Position numbers and translations under genes: made by a program. A stretch of 7,621 bases of DNA from Trueperaceae bacterium (lineage in GTDB: Bacteria; Deinococcota; Deinococci; Deinococcales; Trueperaceae): contig JAABSI010000121.1 in NCBI GenBank assembly GCA_011390455.1, positions 1 through 7,621 on the forward strand, read 5' to 3'. Positions 1-5,908 of this stretch are shown here, in pieces; position 1 is the stretch's first letter; every line of letters starts with the position of its first letter. The notes under the pieces are model-generated. The model saw only the letters and a program-made list of their open reading frames with translations, was not told the DNA's origin and did not search any database.

Positions 1-204
1 CGCACCGAGGAGCTCGCCCCCGGCCAGCACATCGTGTTCAGCGCCACCGGCATCACCGACGGCGACTTCCTGCGCGGGGTCAAGTTCTTCAAGGACGGTG
101 CCCGCACCCACAGCATCTCGATGGGCCACCGGTCGCGGGTGATCCGCTTCTCCGACGCGGTCCACCTGTGGGGGGACGACGCCCGCGTGACGATCGAGGT
201 GTAG
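1..204 (+). CDS. glpX: Class II fructose-1,6-bisphosphatase, C-terminal fragment
   Basis: The reading frame is open from base 1 and ends at a TAG at 202-204. It encodes the last 67 residues of a protein whose 5' end lies outside the window. The fragment contains [16 protein letters not shown] followed by GARTHSISM and a short tail with RVIRF and HLW. This matches the C-terminus of GlpX-type (class II) fructose-1,6-bisphosphatases, where ATG-TDG and ARTHS are characteristic. The enzyme hydrolyses fructose-1,6-bisphosphate to fructose-6-phosphate in the cytosol during gluconeogenesis and is metal dependent. Full-length members have about 320-340 residues, so roughly a fifth is present. The next gene is convergent and its stop lies 93 bp away. 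The identification rests on the tail only, because the metal-binding part is not visible. Confidence 0.88.
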   Translation, partial: RTEELAPGQHIVFSATGITDGDFLRGVKFFKDGARTHSISMGHRSRVIRFSDAVHLWGDDARVTIEV

Positions 205-297
205 GCGAGGCGTCGTGCTCGGTGTGGAGCGGCGCGACCCGGCGTAGCGCGACGTGCTCAGCGCAGCGGCGTTCGACGGGGGTAGCCCGGCGCGACG

Positions 298-1818
298 TCA
301 GGGCAGCCCGGCGCGCAACTCCGCCGCGCGGGCACGTACGGCGCTCCGCTCCGCCTCGGGCCGCGCGCGCCACGATCGCACGATCATGGCCATCCGTGGG
401 TGGCGCTCGAAGCGCGCCTGGTGCCGGTCGACGAAGTCCCAGTAGCCGACCGTGAAGGGGCAGGCGTCGGCCCCCGTCCTGCGGCCGGGCTCGAACGGGC
501 AGTGGCGGCAGTGGTCCGACATGCGGTCGATGTAGGCGCCGCCGGAGACGTAGGGCTTGCTGGTGAAGCCACCGTCGTCGGCGTACTGGCTCATGCCCAT
601 GACGTTCGGCACCATCACCCAATCGAGGGCGTCGACGTAGTGGGCGGTGAACCACGCGGTCAGCGCGCGGGGGTCGGTGCCGAGCGTCAGCGCGAGGTTG
701 CCGAAGAGCATCAGCCGCTCGATGTGGTGGTTCCAGCCGCGCTCGTGCAGGCCCTGCCACGCGTCGGCCAGGCAGGCCATCCGGGTGCGGCCGGTCCAGA
801 ACGCGTCGGGCACCGGAGCGTCGTGTTCGAGCGCGTTGGCGGCCTCCAACGCCGGCCCGCGCGTGCGGTCGACGTGGTAGACGAACTCGCGCCAGCCGAG
901 CACCTGCCGTACGAATCCCTCCGCGCTGGCGAGCGGCACTCGGCCGTCGCCCTCGTGGAAGCCGCGGACCACGGCCTCGACGACCTCGCGCGGGTGCAGC
1001 AGCCCCAGGTTGAGCGGCACCGACAGCTGGCTGTGGTGCAGCACGCGCTCGCCGCCGACCATGGCGTCCTCGTACGGGCCGAAGGCGGGGAGGCGGTGGT
1101 CGACGAAGTCGTCGAGGGCCGCGAGGGCCTCGGCGCGGCTCGTCGGCCAGCCGAACGGTCGCAGCCGCCCCGGGTGGTCGGGGAAGAGCCGCTCGACGTC
1201 GTCGAGCACCTCGCGCATCAGCTCGTCGGGCGCGAAGCTCGGCGGCGGCGGAAAGCGCGTGCCCGCCGGGGGCACGCGGCGGTTCTCGCGGTCGAGGTTC
1301 CACACGCCGCCGAGGGGCTTCGTCGGGTCCTCGGGATCCATCAGCCAGCCCTCACGGGCGCGGACACGGCGGTAGAACGCCTCCATCCGCCACCGCTCGC
1401 GCCCGCGCGCGTAGGCGTCGAACACCTCGTCGGGCACGAGCCGCAGGGGGTTGGGCAGCACGCGCAGGTCGCCGCCCGCGCGGCGCGCGGCGAGCGTCAG
1501 GCCCGCGGCGACGCCGCGGTCGGCCGGACGCATGAGCTCGAGGGTGGCCCCGGGCCAACGGCGCAGGTGTTCGGCGATCGCGGACGCGAACGAGTCCGCG
1601 GTGCGGTGGTGGTCGACGCGGAAGCCGCGGGATGCGAGGTCGCGCGAGAAGCGTCGCAGCGCGCCGAAGAACAGCGCCGCCTTCTGGGCGTGGGCCCGCG
1701 TGGCGCGGATCAGCTCGACGGATTCGACGGTCAGGACGACGGTCGTCGCGGGGTCTGCGTCCGCGAGCGGTCCGTGGTCGGAGGTCAGTTGGTCGCCGAG
1801 TACGAGGACGTGGCGCAC
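298..1818 (-). CDS. Iron-sulfur photolyase of the PhrB / (6-4) type (cryptochrome/photolyase-related, DPRP family)
   Basis: This 506-residue protein belongs to the bacterial FeS-BCP group of photolyases, typified by Agrobacterium PhrB. That group binds FAD and a [4Fe-4S] cluster and repairs (6-4) pyrimidine photoproducts with light. The N-terminus (VLVLGDQL, residues 4-11) opens the Rossmann-like antenna domain. Family signatures follow: MEAFYR (145-150), GGVWNLDRENR (170-180), FGPYEDAM (246-253), HHSQLSVPLNLGLL (261-274) and LGWREF (307-312). The cluster cysteines are C349, C437, C440 and C453, with CxxC and Cx12C spacing. They match PhrB C350/C438/C441/C454 (from memory) with a constant one-residue shift. 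H364-H365 matches the PhrB active-site His pair. The start is GTG at 1818; an in-frame TGA four codons upstream rules out a longer form, and no good Shine-Dalgarno is visible. It is the last gene of the minus-strand block, 91 bp after the TPR gene. Substrate preference is inferred from the family. Confidence 0.93.
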   Translation of the reverse strand: MRHVLVLGDQLTSDHGPLADADPATTVVLTVESVELIRATRAHAQKAALFFGALRRFSRDLASRGFRVDHHRTADSFASAIAEHLRRWPGATLELMRPADRGVAAGLTLAARRAGGDLRVLPNPLRLVPDEVFDAYARGRERWRMEAFYRRVRAREGWLMDPEDPTKPLGGVWNLDRENRRVPPAGTRFPPPPSFAPDELMREVLDDVERLFPDHPGRLRPFGWPTSRAEALAALDDFVDHRLPAFGPYEDAMVGGERVLHHSQLSVPLNLGLLHPREVVEAVVRGFHEGDGRVPLASAEGFVRQVLGWREFVYHVDRTRGPALEAANALEHDAPVPDAFWTGRTRMACLADAWQGLHERGWNHHIERLMLFGNLALTLGTDPRALTAWFTAHYVDALDWVMVPNVMGMSQYADDGGFTSKPYVSGGAYIDRMSDHCRHCPFEPGRRTGADACPFTVGYWDFVDRHQARFERHPRMAMIVRSWRARPEAERSAVRARAAELRAGLP

Positions 1819-1909
1819 GGGCGGGGCTCAGCGGCGGTGGCGTGGCGCGGGCGACGGGTGGAGCGGATGCCGCAGGAGAAGCGACCCGCGCGCGGACGGA
1901 GCCTCGACG

Positions 1910-2785
1910 TCAGTCGTCGGCCGCCTCCGCGCGCGCGATCGACTGCGCCAGGAAGTAGCGGTAGGTCTCGTCGTCGGGGGCGAGGCCGGCGGCGTTGGCG
2001 TAGGCGCGCCGCGCGTCGACGTAGTCGCCGGCTTCGAACGCGACCCGGCCCAGCCATGCCCAGGCGGCCGGGTAGGCGGGGTTGATGACCGTGGCGCGGG
2101 CGAAGCGCTCCGCCGCGGCCTGCGGCGCGCCCTGCTCGTAGAGCGCGACCCCCTCGCGGAAGACGTCGACGGCGCGGGTGCCCCAGGTGGCCTGCTCCCG
2201 GGCCAGCTCGGCGAAGTACGCGGCCCGGGCGTCGGTCGGGTCGAGCTCGAGCACGGAGCGCCAGAACGCGACCGCCTGTTCCGGGCGCTCGCTCTCGATC
2301 AGGATGCGGCCGGCCCACACGCGCGACTCGATGTCGTCGGCGACGAGATCGCTGACCGTCAGGTAGTACTCGAGCGCGGTCTCCAGGTCGCCGCGGGCGT
2401 AGGCACCGTAGCCGAGTTCGTGGCCGACGAGCGCGACGAGTTCGCGTGCCTCCTCGTCGAGCACGCCGCCGCGGTCGACGAACTCCATCCACGCCGGCCA
2501 GGCCCGGCCGGCCCACTGGCTGCGGCTGTACGCCTCGGCCAGGAAGCGGACGGGTGCGAGCGACTCGGGCGCGAACTGGGCGGCGCGCCGCCCCTCGGCG
2601 AACGCCTGCTGCCACAGGGGGCGGTCGGGGTACTGAGCGGGGTAGGTCTGCAGGGCCTCCGCCATCCGCGCCTCGCCCGTGCGCAGGGCGGCCTCGGCCT
2701 CCGCCGGCAGCCCCTGGGCGAACCCGTGGCCGAACGTGACGAGGACGGCGAGGATCAGGGCGAGCAGGGAAGCCGAGCGGATCAT
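1910..2785 (-). CDS. Secreted tetratricopeptide-repeat protein
   Basis: This 291-residue protein begins with a classical signal peptide. It has an N-terminal Arg, a hydrophobic core (LLALILAVLVTF, residues 7-18) and a likely cleavage site near GFA-Q (about 23/24), so the mature protein is exported. The rest is alpha-helical with TPR-like units at about 58-91, 119-152, 153-186, 205-238 and 239-272. The last three are clearest, with the alternating small and aromatic residues of TPRs and ends such as LDPTD and LAPDD. TPR domains bind other proteins; the partner is unknown. The start at 2785 is chosen because the signal peptide begins there and AAGGGAG lies 6 nt upstream. An in-frame extension upstream to 3001 would run into rdgB. 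The gene follows rdgB after a 154-bp gap with its own promoter-like element, so it may be a separate unit. The style resembles exported TPR proteins of Thermus and Deinococcus (recollection, not a search). Confidence 0.85.
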   Translation of the reverse strand: MIRSASLLALILAVLVTFGHGFAQGLPAEAEAALRTGEARMAEALQTYPAQYPDRPLWQQAFAEGRRAAQFAPESLAPVRFLAEAYSRSQWAGRAWPAWMEFVDRGGVLDEEARELVALVGHELGYGAYARGDLETALEYYLTVSDLVADDIESRVWAGRILIESERPEQAVAFWRSVLELDPTDARAAYFAELAREQATWGTRAVDVFREGVALYEQGAPQAAAERFARATVINPAYPAAWAWLGRVAFEAGDYVDARRAYANAAGLAPDDETYRYFLAQSIARAEAADD

Positions 2786-2791
2786 GGCGAA

Positions 2792-2798
2792 CTCCCTT
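2792..2798 (-). promoter_or_regulatory. Shine-Dalgarno site of the TPR gene
   Basis: The minus strand reads AAGGGAG ending 6 nt before the ATG at 2785. It fixes the start at the signal peptide rather than at the upstream in-frame ATG at 3001, which has the overlapping rdgB frame in the way. Confidence 0.75.
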
Positions 2799-2848
2799 CG
2801 TCGGCGGGGCGGTGGCTGTCGGAGGTGGCCCGCGGTGACGGTGATTCG

Positions 2849-2854
2849 AGGATA
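2849..2854 (-). promoter_or_regulatory. Candidate -10 element for the TPR gene
   Basis: The minus strand reads GGTATCCT, with TATCCT as a TAnnnT-type -10 box about 64 nt upstream of the ATG at 2785. No convincing -35 box lies 16-18 nt further upstream; TTGCCC at 2864-2869 is too close. The same octamer pattern GGTAnCnT occurs before the two divergent genes at 4688 and 4991, which is the main support. Confidence 0.3.
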
Positions 2855-2939
2855 CCGGAGAAGGGGCAACGCGGGGGTCCGGGAGCGCACGCGCACCGGC
2901 GCTCGGGCGGGTGCCCGTGAGCCGACGCGGCCGGATCTT

Positions 2940-3575
2940 TCAGCCCAGGAACGGTTCGGCGTCGGGACCGGCGAGCCAGGCGCGCAGGTCGGCCAAGGCA
3001 CGTCCCCGGTGGCTGACGCCCTGCTTCTCGCCGAGCGTCGCCTCCGCGAAGGTCACGCCCAGCTCGGTCGAGCGGAACACCGGGTCGTAGCCGAAGCCGT
3101 CGTCGCCGCGCGGACCGTGCAGGATGATGCCCTCCGTGCGACCCTCGAAGGTCGCGACGGCGCCCGACGGCGCGGCCACCACCACCACCGACACGAAGCG
3201 CGCGGTGCGCTGCGGCATCGGCACGTGCTTGAGCCTGTCGAGCAGGTGGGCGATCCGTTCGCCATCGGTCAGGCCTGGTCCGCCGAAGCGGGCGGATCGG
3301 ACCCCCGGTGCGCCGCCGAGAGCGTCGACCTCCAGACCGCTGTCGTCCGCGATGGCGACGCGCCCGAGCGTGGCGGCGGCGAACCCCGCCTTGCCCAGCG
3401 CGTTCTCCTCGTACGTCGCGCCCGTCTCCGGCGGAAAACGGTCCACCCCGAGCTCACCGGCGGCCGCGAGGTGGATGCCGGTCCCCTCGAGGGCGGCGGC
3501 GAACTCGCGGACCTTGCCCGCGTTGAGGGTCGCGAGGACCCAGCGCAGGGGCCCCTCGGCGGTCACCGCGACCAT
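2940..3575 (-). CDS. rdgB: XTP/dITP diphosphatase (RdgB/HAM1 family)
   Basis: This enzyme cleaves non-canonical purine triphosphates (dITP, ITP, XTP) to the monophosphate and pyrophosphate in the cytosol, keeping deaminated bases out of DNA and RNA. The 211-residue length is close to the usual ~200. All family motifs are present: ATLNAGK (15-21) for phosphate binding, ETGATYEENALGKA (50-63), ADDSGLEVDALGG (76-88) with the predicted catalytic Asp at D78, GFGYDPVF (160-167) for base recognition, and SHRGRAL (188-194). The ATG at 3575 lies 13 nt inside rph, so translation is probably coupled. An in-frame GTG at 3564-3566 forms a GTGA overlap with the rph stop and has GGGATGG 5 nt before it, so a 208-residue form is a real alternative. 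Adjacency to rph is common in bacteria. Confidence 0.95.
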   Translation of the reverse strand: MVAVTAEGPLRWVLATLNAGKVREFAAALEGTGIHLAAAGELGVDRFPPETGATYEENALGKAGFAAATLGRVAIADDSGLEVDALGGAPGVRSARFGGPGLTDGERIAHLLDRLKHVPMPQRTARFVSVVVVAAPSGAVATFEGRTEGIILHGPRGDDGFGYDPVFRSTELGVTFAEATLGEKQGVSHRGRALADLRAWLAGPDAEPFLG

Positions 3576-4300
3576 CCCGAACGCGCCAACTCCACGACGC
3601 TCGCCACGCCTGAGAGGCCCAGCGCGACGAGGCGGACGTATGCCTCCGCGTCCAGCGGAGCGCCCTCGCCGCCCCCGTGGACCTCGACCAGCTGGCCATC
3701 GCCGGTGCCGACCACCGCCAGGTCCGCGGTCGCCGCGGCGTCCTCGGCCTGATCGAGGTCGACCAGCGCGCGGTCGGCGACCAGGCCTACCGACACGGCC
3801 GCGACCTCGTGGGTCAGTGGCCAGGCATCGAGCCGGCCGGCGAACACGAGACGGTCGGCAAGGTCGTGCAGGGCGGTGTAGCCGGCGAGGATCGCGGCGC
3901 AGCGGGTACCACCGTCGGCCTGGAGGACGTCGCAGTCGACGTACAGCGTCTGGCCGGGGAAGGCGTCCAGGTCGACGGCCGCACGCAGCGCGCGGCCCAG
4001 CAGGCGCTGGATCTCCTGGCTGCGCCCGCGCACCTGGCCGCGCTCCCGAGGCGTGCGCTCATGCGTCGCCCGGGGCAGCATCGCGTACTCGGCGGTCAGC
4101 CAGCCCCCGCGGTAGCCGCGGCCACGCAGGTGGGGCGGCAGCCTGGACTCGACGCTGACGGTCGCGACGACCACGTTGTGGCCCCAGGTCACGCGGGCGG
4201 CGCCCTCGGCGTGGCGGTGGCCGCCGCGCTCGACCGTGATGCTTCGCAGGGCGTCGTCGGCGCGGTCGCTGCGCGGAGGCGCATGGAGGCGCCCGGTCAC
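3563..4300 (-). CDS. rph: Ribonuclease PH
   Basis: RNase PH is a hexameric, phosphate-dependent 3'-to-5' exoribonuclease that trims tRNA precursors, releasing nucleoside diphosphates. The 245 residues fit the family (about 235-250). Visible signatures are ITVERGG (21-27), GGWLTAEYAMLPRATHERT (65-83), GRSQEIQRLLGRALRAAVDL (92-111), YVDCDVLQADGGTR (120-133), in which GGTR (130-133) belongs to the phosphate site, and VSVGLV (169-174). DLDQAED (181-187) and D193 keep the acidic residues of the active site. The start is GTG at 4300, supported by GGAGG 7 nt upstream and by the N-terminal match to the family. It is the first clear gene of the rph-rdgB pair, overlapping rdgB by 13 nt. Upstream is a 172-bp gap to the small membrane protein gene, with a weak TACGCT -10 candidate at 4387-4392. 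Confidence 0.96.
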   Translation of the reverse strand: MTGRLHAPPRSDRADDALRSITVERGGHRHAEGAARVTWGHNVVVATVSVESRLPPHLRGRGYRGGWLTAEYAMLPRATHERTPRERGQVRGRSQEIQRLLGRALRAAVDLDAFPGQTLYVDCDVLQADGGTRCAAILAGYTALHDLADRLVFAGRLDAWPLTHEVAAVSVGLVADRALVDLDQAEDAAATADLAVVGTGDGQLVEVHGGGEGAPLDAEAYVRLVALGLSGVASVVELARSGWSR

Positions 4301-4307
4301 GCTGGGG

Positions 4308-4312
4308 CCTCC
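4308..4312 (-). promoter_or_regulatory. Shine-Dalgarno site of rph
   Basis: The minus strand reads GGAGG, 7 nt before the GTG at 4300. This supports the non-ATG start for RNase PH. Confidence 0.75.
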
Positions 4313-4472
4313 GCTCGAGGCGTCCGGGCCGCGCGCCGCGCGAGGGGAAGGCGAAGGAGGAGGACGTCGCCGGCGGGCACCCGGTCAGCGTAGCACCGCG
4401 CCACGCGAGCGGCGGCGAGGCCATCGCCCACGGGGCCGGGTCCTCGGTCGGGTCCTGCGCGGCGGCGCCCGA

Positions 4473-4688
4473 TCAGGAAGGGGGGCGGGCGTTCCGGTCG
4501 CGAGCGTCCCGGCCGGGCACCGGGCTCTCCAGGCGCTGCTCGAGGTCCTCGAGGCGGCCCTGGATCTGGTCGTGTTCGCGGCGGTGCTCGTCGAGCGGGC
4601 GGGCGAAGCGCGACATCAGGTACTGCAACCCCGTCCACAGGAAGACGACCAGTGCCCCGAGGAACAGCAGCGTGACCAACAGGCGCAT
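4473..4688 (-). CDS. Small single-pass membrane protein with a cytoplasmic coiled coil
   Basis: This 71-residue protein has one hydrophobic helix (LLVTLLFLGALVVFLW, residues 3-18). A basic, amphipathic stretch follows and then a charged heptad-like helix, DEHRREHDQIQGRLEDLEQRLE (33-54), here named only by its positions and pattern. The tail is Pro/Arg-rich and ends at TGA 4473-4475. Reality is supported by an ideal AGGAGGT 6 nt before the ATG at 4688 and by a sensible membrane-plus-coil design. The topology resembles PspB (about 74 residues, one N-terminal helix plus a coiled coil), but I see no sequence match that would justify the name. It lies upstream of rph on the same strand, separated by 172 bp, and diverges from the secreted PPC-like protein gene. 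Function unknown; an adaptor or stress-sensing membrane role is speculation. Confidence 0.75.
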   Translation of the reverse strand: MRLLVTLLFLGALVVFLWTGLQYLMSRFARPLDEHRREHDQIQGRLEDLEQRLESPVPGRDARDRNARPPS

Positions 4689-4694
4689 GGCGGT

Positions 4695-4701
4695 ACCTCC
4701 T
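4695..4701 (-). promoter_or_regulatory. Strong Shine-Dalgarno site of the small membrane protein
   Basis: The minus strand reads AGGAGGT, a full consensus site, 6 nt before the ATG at 4688. It is the best ribosome binding site in the window and decides that this short frame is a gene starting here rather than part of a longer open frame reaching 5111. Confidence 0.85.
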
Positions 4702-4759
4702 CGCGTTCGGCCGGGGCCGGGCGGGACGCGGAGCGCCGACGCCGCTGCCGACCGACTCG

Positions 4760-4765
4760 AAGCTA
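4760..4765 (-). promoter_or_regulatory. Candidate -10 element for the small membrane protein gene
   Basis: The minus strand reads GGTAGCTT, giving TAGCTT as a -10 box about 72 nt before the ATG at 4688. The hexamer 17 nt upstream is GTTCGT, a poor -35, but it coincides with the left arm of the inverted repeat at 4783-4806. A regulator bound there could block or help the polymerase. Confidence 0.35.
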
Positions 4766-4782
4766 CCACGCAGGTGACAGGG

Positions 4783-4806
4783 ACGAACGCCTCTTGCGCC
4801 GTTCGT
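4783..4806. repeat. 7-bp inverted repeat, candidate operator
   Basis: ACGAACG (4783-4789) and CGTTCGT (4800-4806) are perfect inverted copies separated by 10 nt. The spacing puts the arm centres 17 nt apart, about one and a half helical turns. The site overlaps the -35 position of the leftward promoter candidate, which suggests an operator; an RNA hairpin is the alternative. Confidence 0.4.
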
Positions 4807-4846
4807 GGCGGGGGCGTAGCTCGTGATGATGAGAGACCGTCCGACC

Positions 4847-4866
4847 GCGTGCGGCGCGCCGCACGC
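4847..4866. repeat. Perfect 20-bp palindrome
   Basis: The half-site GCGTGCGGCG (4847-4856) is followed directly by its exact reverse complement (4857-4866). There is no central loop, so it is poorly suited as a terminator, has no T-tract, and is better read as a dimeric protein-binding site. It lies between the two divergent promoter candidates. Confidence 0.6.
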
Positions 4867-4926
4867 CCCGCTGGGCGGCGCTCGACGCGATCGATCGTCG
4901 CGCGGTGCCGTCCGCCCAGCCGCTGG

Positions 4927-4932
4927 TAGCGT
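4927..4932 (+). promoter_or_regulatory. Candidate -10 element for the PPC-like protein gene
   Basis: The plus strand reads GGTAGCGT, giving TAGCGT about 59 nt before the ATG at 4991. No clear -35 hexamer is seen. It shares the TGGTAGC core with the divergent element at 4760-4765. Confidence 0.35.
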
Positions 4933-4990
4933 GGCCACCTTGGTCCCTCGAGCCACCTCCAGGGCCGTCGTTCGCCGACGAGGTGGCGTG

Positions 4991-5872
4991 ATGCGCAACG
5001 CGACGCACGTGCTCCTGATCCTCCTCGCAACGCTCGCTCACGCGCTCGCCCAGGCGCCAGGAGCCGTCGTCGCCCCGACGACCGGCGCGGCACTGGTGGG
5101 CGCCCTCGCACCCGACGGGAGCGCCGAGGGCACGCTGATCGCCGCGGCCGGTGGCGCGGCGTTCCACACCTACTGGGTGGACGTGCCCGCCGGGGTGGCG
5201 CGCTGGACGCTGACGCTGGATGCGGACACCGACCTCGACCTGGCGCTGAAGTTCGGCTCCGAGATCGGCAGTTACGAGGACCGCGATCGCGGTGGCGACT
5301 GGGATTACCGCGACTGGGACACGGTGAACCCGACGGTGATCGTGGTCGACGCGCCGCAGGCCGGGCGTTGGTACGTCGACGTGTTCAACGCGCTGCCGGT
5401 GGGCGCGGGCGGCAGGTACCGCCTGACGTCTTCGGCCGGGGACGGGCGCGACGCCGTCGGTCCGATCCCCTCGTCCCCCGTCGTCGACGGCTCCGGGTTC
5501 GCGGGCAGCTACCGCCTGATCGGCGGTGACGTCGTCCTGGAGCTGCAGCAGGACGCGGCCGGCAAGCTCGCCGGCACCCTCAGCGGGTCGGGCGTGACGA
5601 TGACCGTCGAGGGGGTCAGCGACGCCGACGGCACCTACGGGATCGTCTACGACGACGAGGGCGGCATGTACTTCATGGCCGAGCTCGCCGCCGGCGGGCT
5701 GCGCCTCACGCTCTACGACGCCGACGCCGACGGCGACCCGGTCGAGAGCAGCGCGCGCGCACTCGACTTCGAGCGCGTGGGCGGTGCGCCAGGTACGCGG
5801 CCCGCCAATCCGCTCGCCCCGCCAGGCGGCGCCCTGCCGTCGGCCCCGGCGACAGCCACCGCCGGCGGCTGA
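4991..5872 (+). CDS. Secreted protein with PPC-like domain and a second beta-rich domain
   Basis: This 293-residue protein has a typical signal peptide (VLLILLATLAHALA, residues 7-20, cleavage probably ALA-Q at 20/21). Residues about 55-147 look like a bacterial pre-peptidase C-terminal (PPC) beta-sandwich. The features are YWVDVPAG, WTLTLDADTDLDLALKFG, an Asp/Arg/Trp-rich loop (97-110), and AGRWYVDVFN ahead of YRLTSS. PPC domains usually sit beside secreted proteases or stand alone in exported proteins, and no protease is present here. Residues about 170-264 form a second repeat-like beta domain (GSYRLIGGDVVLELQQD, AGTLSGSG, LRLTLYDADADGD, LDFERVG), whose family I cannot name. The tail (265-293) is Pro/Ala-rich. 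The start at 4991 is fixed by the signal peptide, with AGGTGG just before it. It converges on the half-photolyase gene, whose stop is 36 bp away. Role unknown; perhaps cell-surface or polymer binding. Confidence 0.82.
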   Translation: MRNATHVLLILLATLAHALAQAPGAVVAPTTGAALVGALAPDGSAEGTLIAAAGGAAFHTYWVDVPAGVARWTLTLDADTDLDLALKFGSEIGSYEDRDRGGDWDYRDWDTVNPTVIVVDAPQAGRWYVDVFNALPVGAGGRYRLTSSAGDGRDAVGPIPSSPVVDGSGFAGSYRLIGGDVVLELQQDAAGKLAGTLSGSGVTMTVEGVSDADGTYGIVYDDEGGMYFMAELAAGGLRLTLYDADADGDPVESSARALDFERVGGAPGTRPANPLAPPGGALPSAPATATAGG

Positions 5873-5890
5873 GCGGCATGCCGGGCCGGC
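5861..5890. terminator. Possible bidirectional terminator between convergent genes
   Basis: GCCGGC at 5861-5866 can pair with GCCGGC at 5885-5890, enclosing the small palindrome CGGCATGCCG (5874-5883). The structure spans the stop of the PPC-like protein gene and lies beside the stop of the half-photolyase. There is no T-tract on either side, so intrinsic termination is uncertain. Confidence 0.25.
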
Positions 5891-5908
5891 GACGGTCGGG
5901 GCTCACGG

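Larger units (their letters stand above)
4689..4990. other. Divergent intergenic region with two dyads and promoter-like elements
   Basis: These 302 bp separate the small membrane protein gene (leftward) from the PPC-like protein gene (rightward). I see no convincing gene inside; open frames that cross it lack family features. From left to right it holds the leftward Shine-Dalgarno (4695-4701), a leftward -10 candidate (4760-4765), a 7-bp inverted repeat (4783-4806), a perfect 20-bp palindrome (4847-4866), a 10-bp palindrome CGATCGATCG (4888-4897) and a rightward -10 candidate (4927-4932). The rightward SD-like AGGTGG is at 4981-4986. The arrangement fits joint control of the two genes, which is inferred. 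Confidence 0.55.

Noticed and set aside
205..297. Search for a terminator between the convergent glpX and photolyase genes
   Set aside because: No stem of convincing length and no T-run is present in these 93 bp. Only short repeated GC words are seen.
283..314. Direct repeat AGCCCGGCGCG near the photolyase stop
   Set aside because: It is two copies of a short GC word, one inside coding sequence, with no dyad or T-tract. Chance similarity in high-GC DNA is likely.
89..1303. Minus-strand open frame of 404 codons overlapping glpX and the photolyase
   Set aside because: It is Arg/Pro/Ala-rich, out of frame with the photolyase, and crosses the glpX stop. It shows no recognisable motif.
400..2085. 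Long plus-strand open frame of 561 codons across the FeS photolyase gene
   Set aside because: It is antisense to a gene with clear family motifs. Its product is a Val/Ala/Gly/Arg-rich low-information sequence with no domain, typical of mirror frames in high-GC DNA.
1451..2920. Plus-strand open frame of 489 codons over the TPR and photolyase genes
   Set aside because: It is antisense to two supported genes and lacks any domain signature or ribosome site. It is a shadow frame.
2786..3001. 72-codon N-terminal extension of the TPR protein
   Set aside because: It would place non-conserved Pro/Arg-rich residues before a good signal peptide and overlap the end of rdgB. The ATG at 2785 has its own ribosome site.
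4414..4428. Hairpin GGCGA-N5-TCGCC between the small membrane protein gene and rph
   Set aside because: It is only a 5-bp stem without a T-tract, too weak to call a terminator or attenuator.
4823..4990. 56-codon N-terminal extension of the PPC-like protein
   Set aside because: It would bury the signal peptide and translate the 20-bp palindrome and promoter candidate. AGGTGG before 4991 supports the shorter form.
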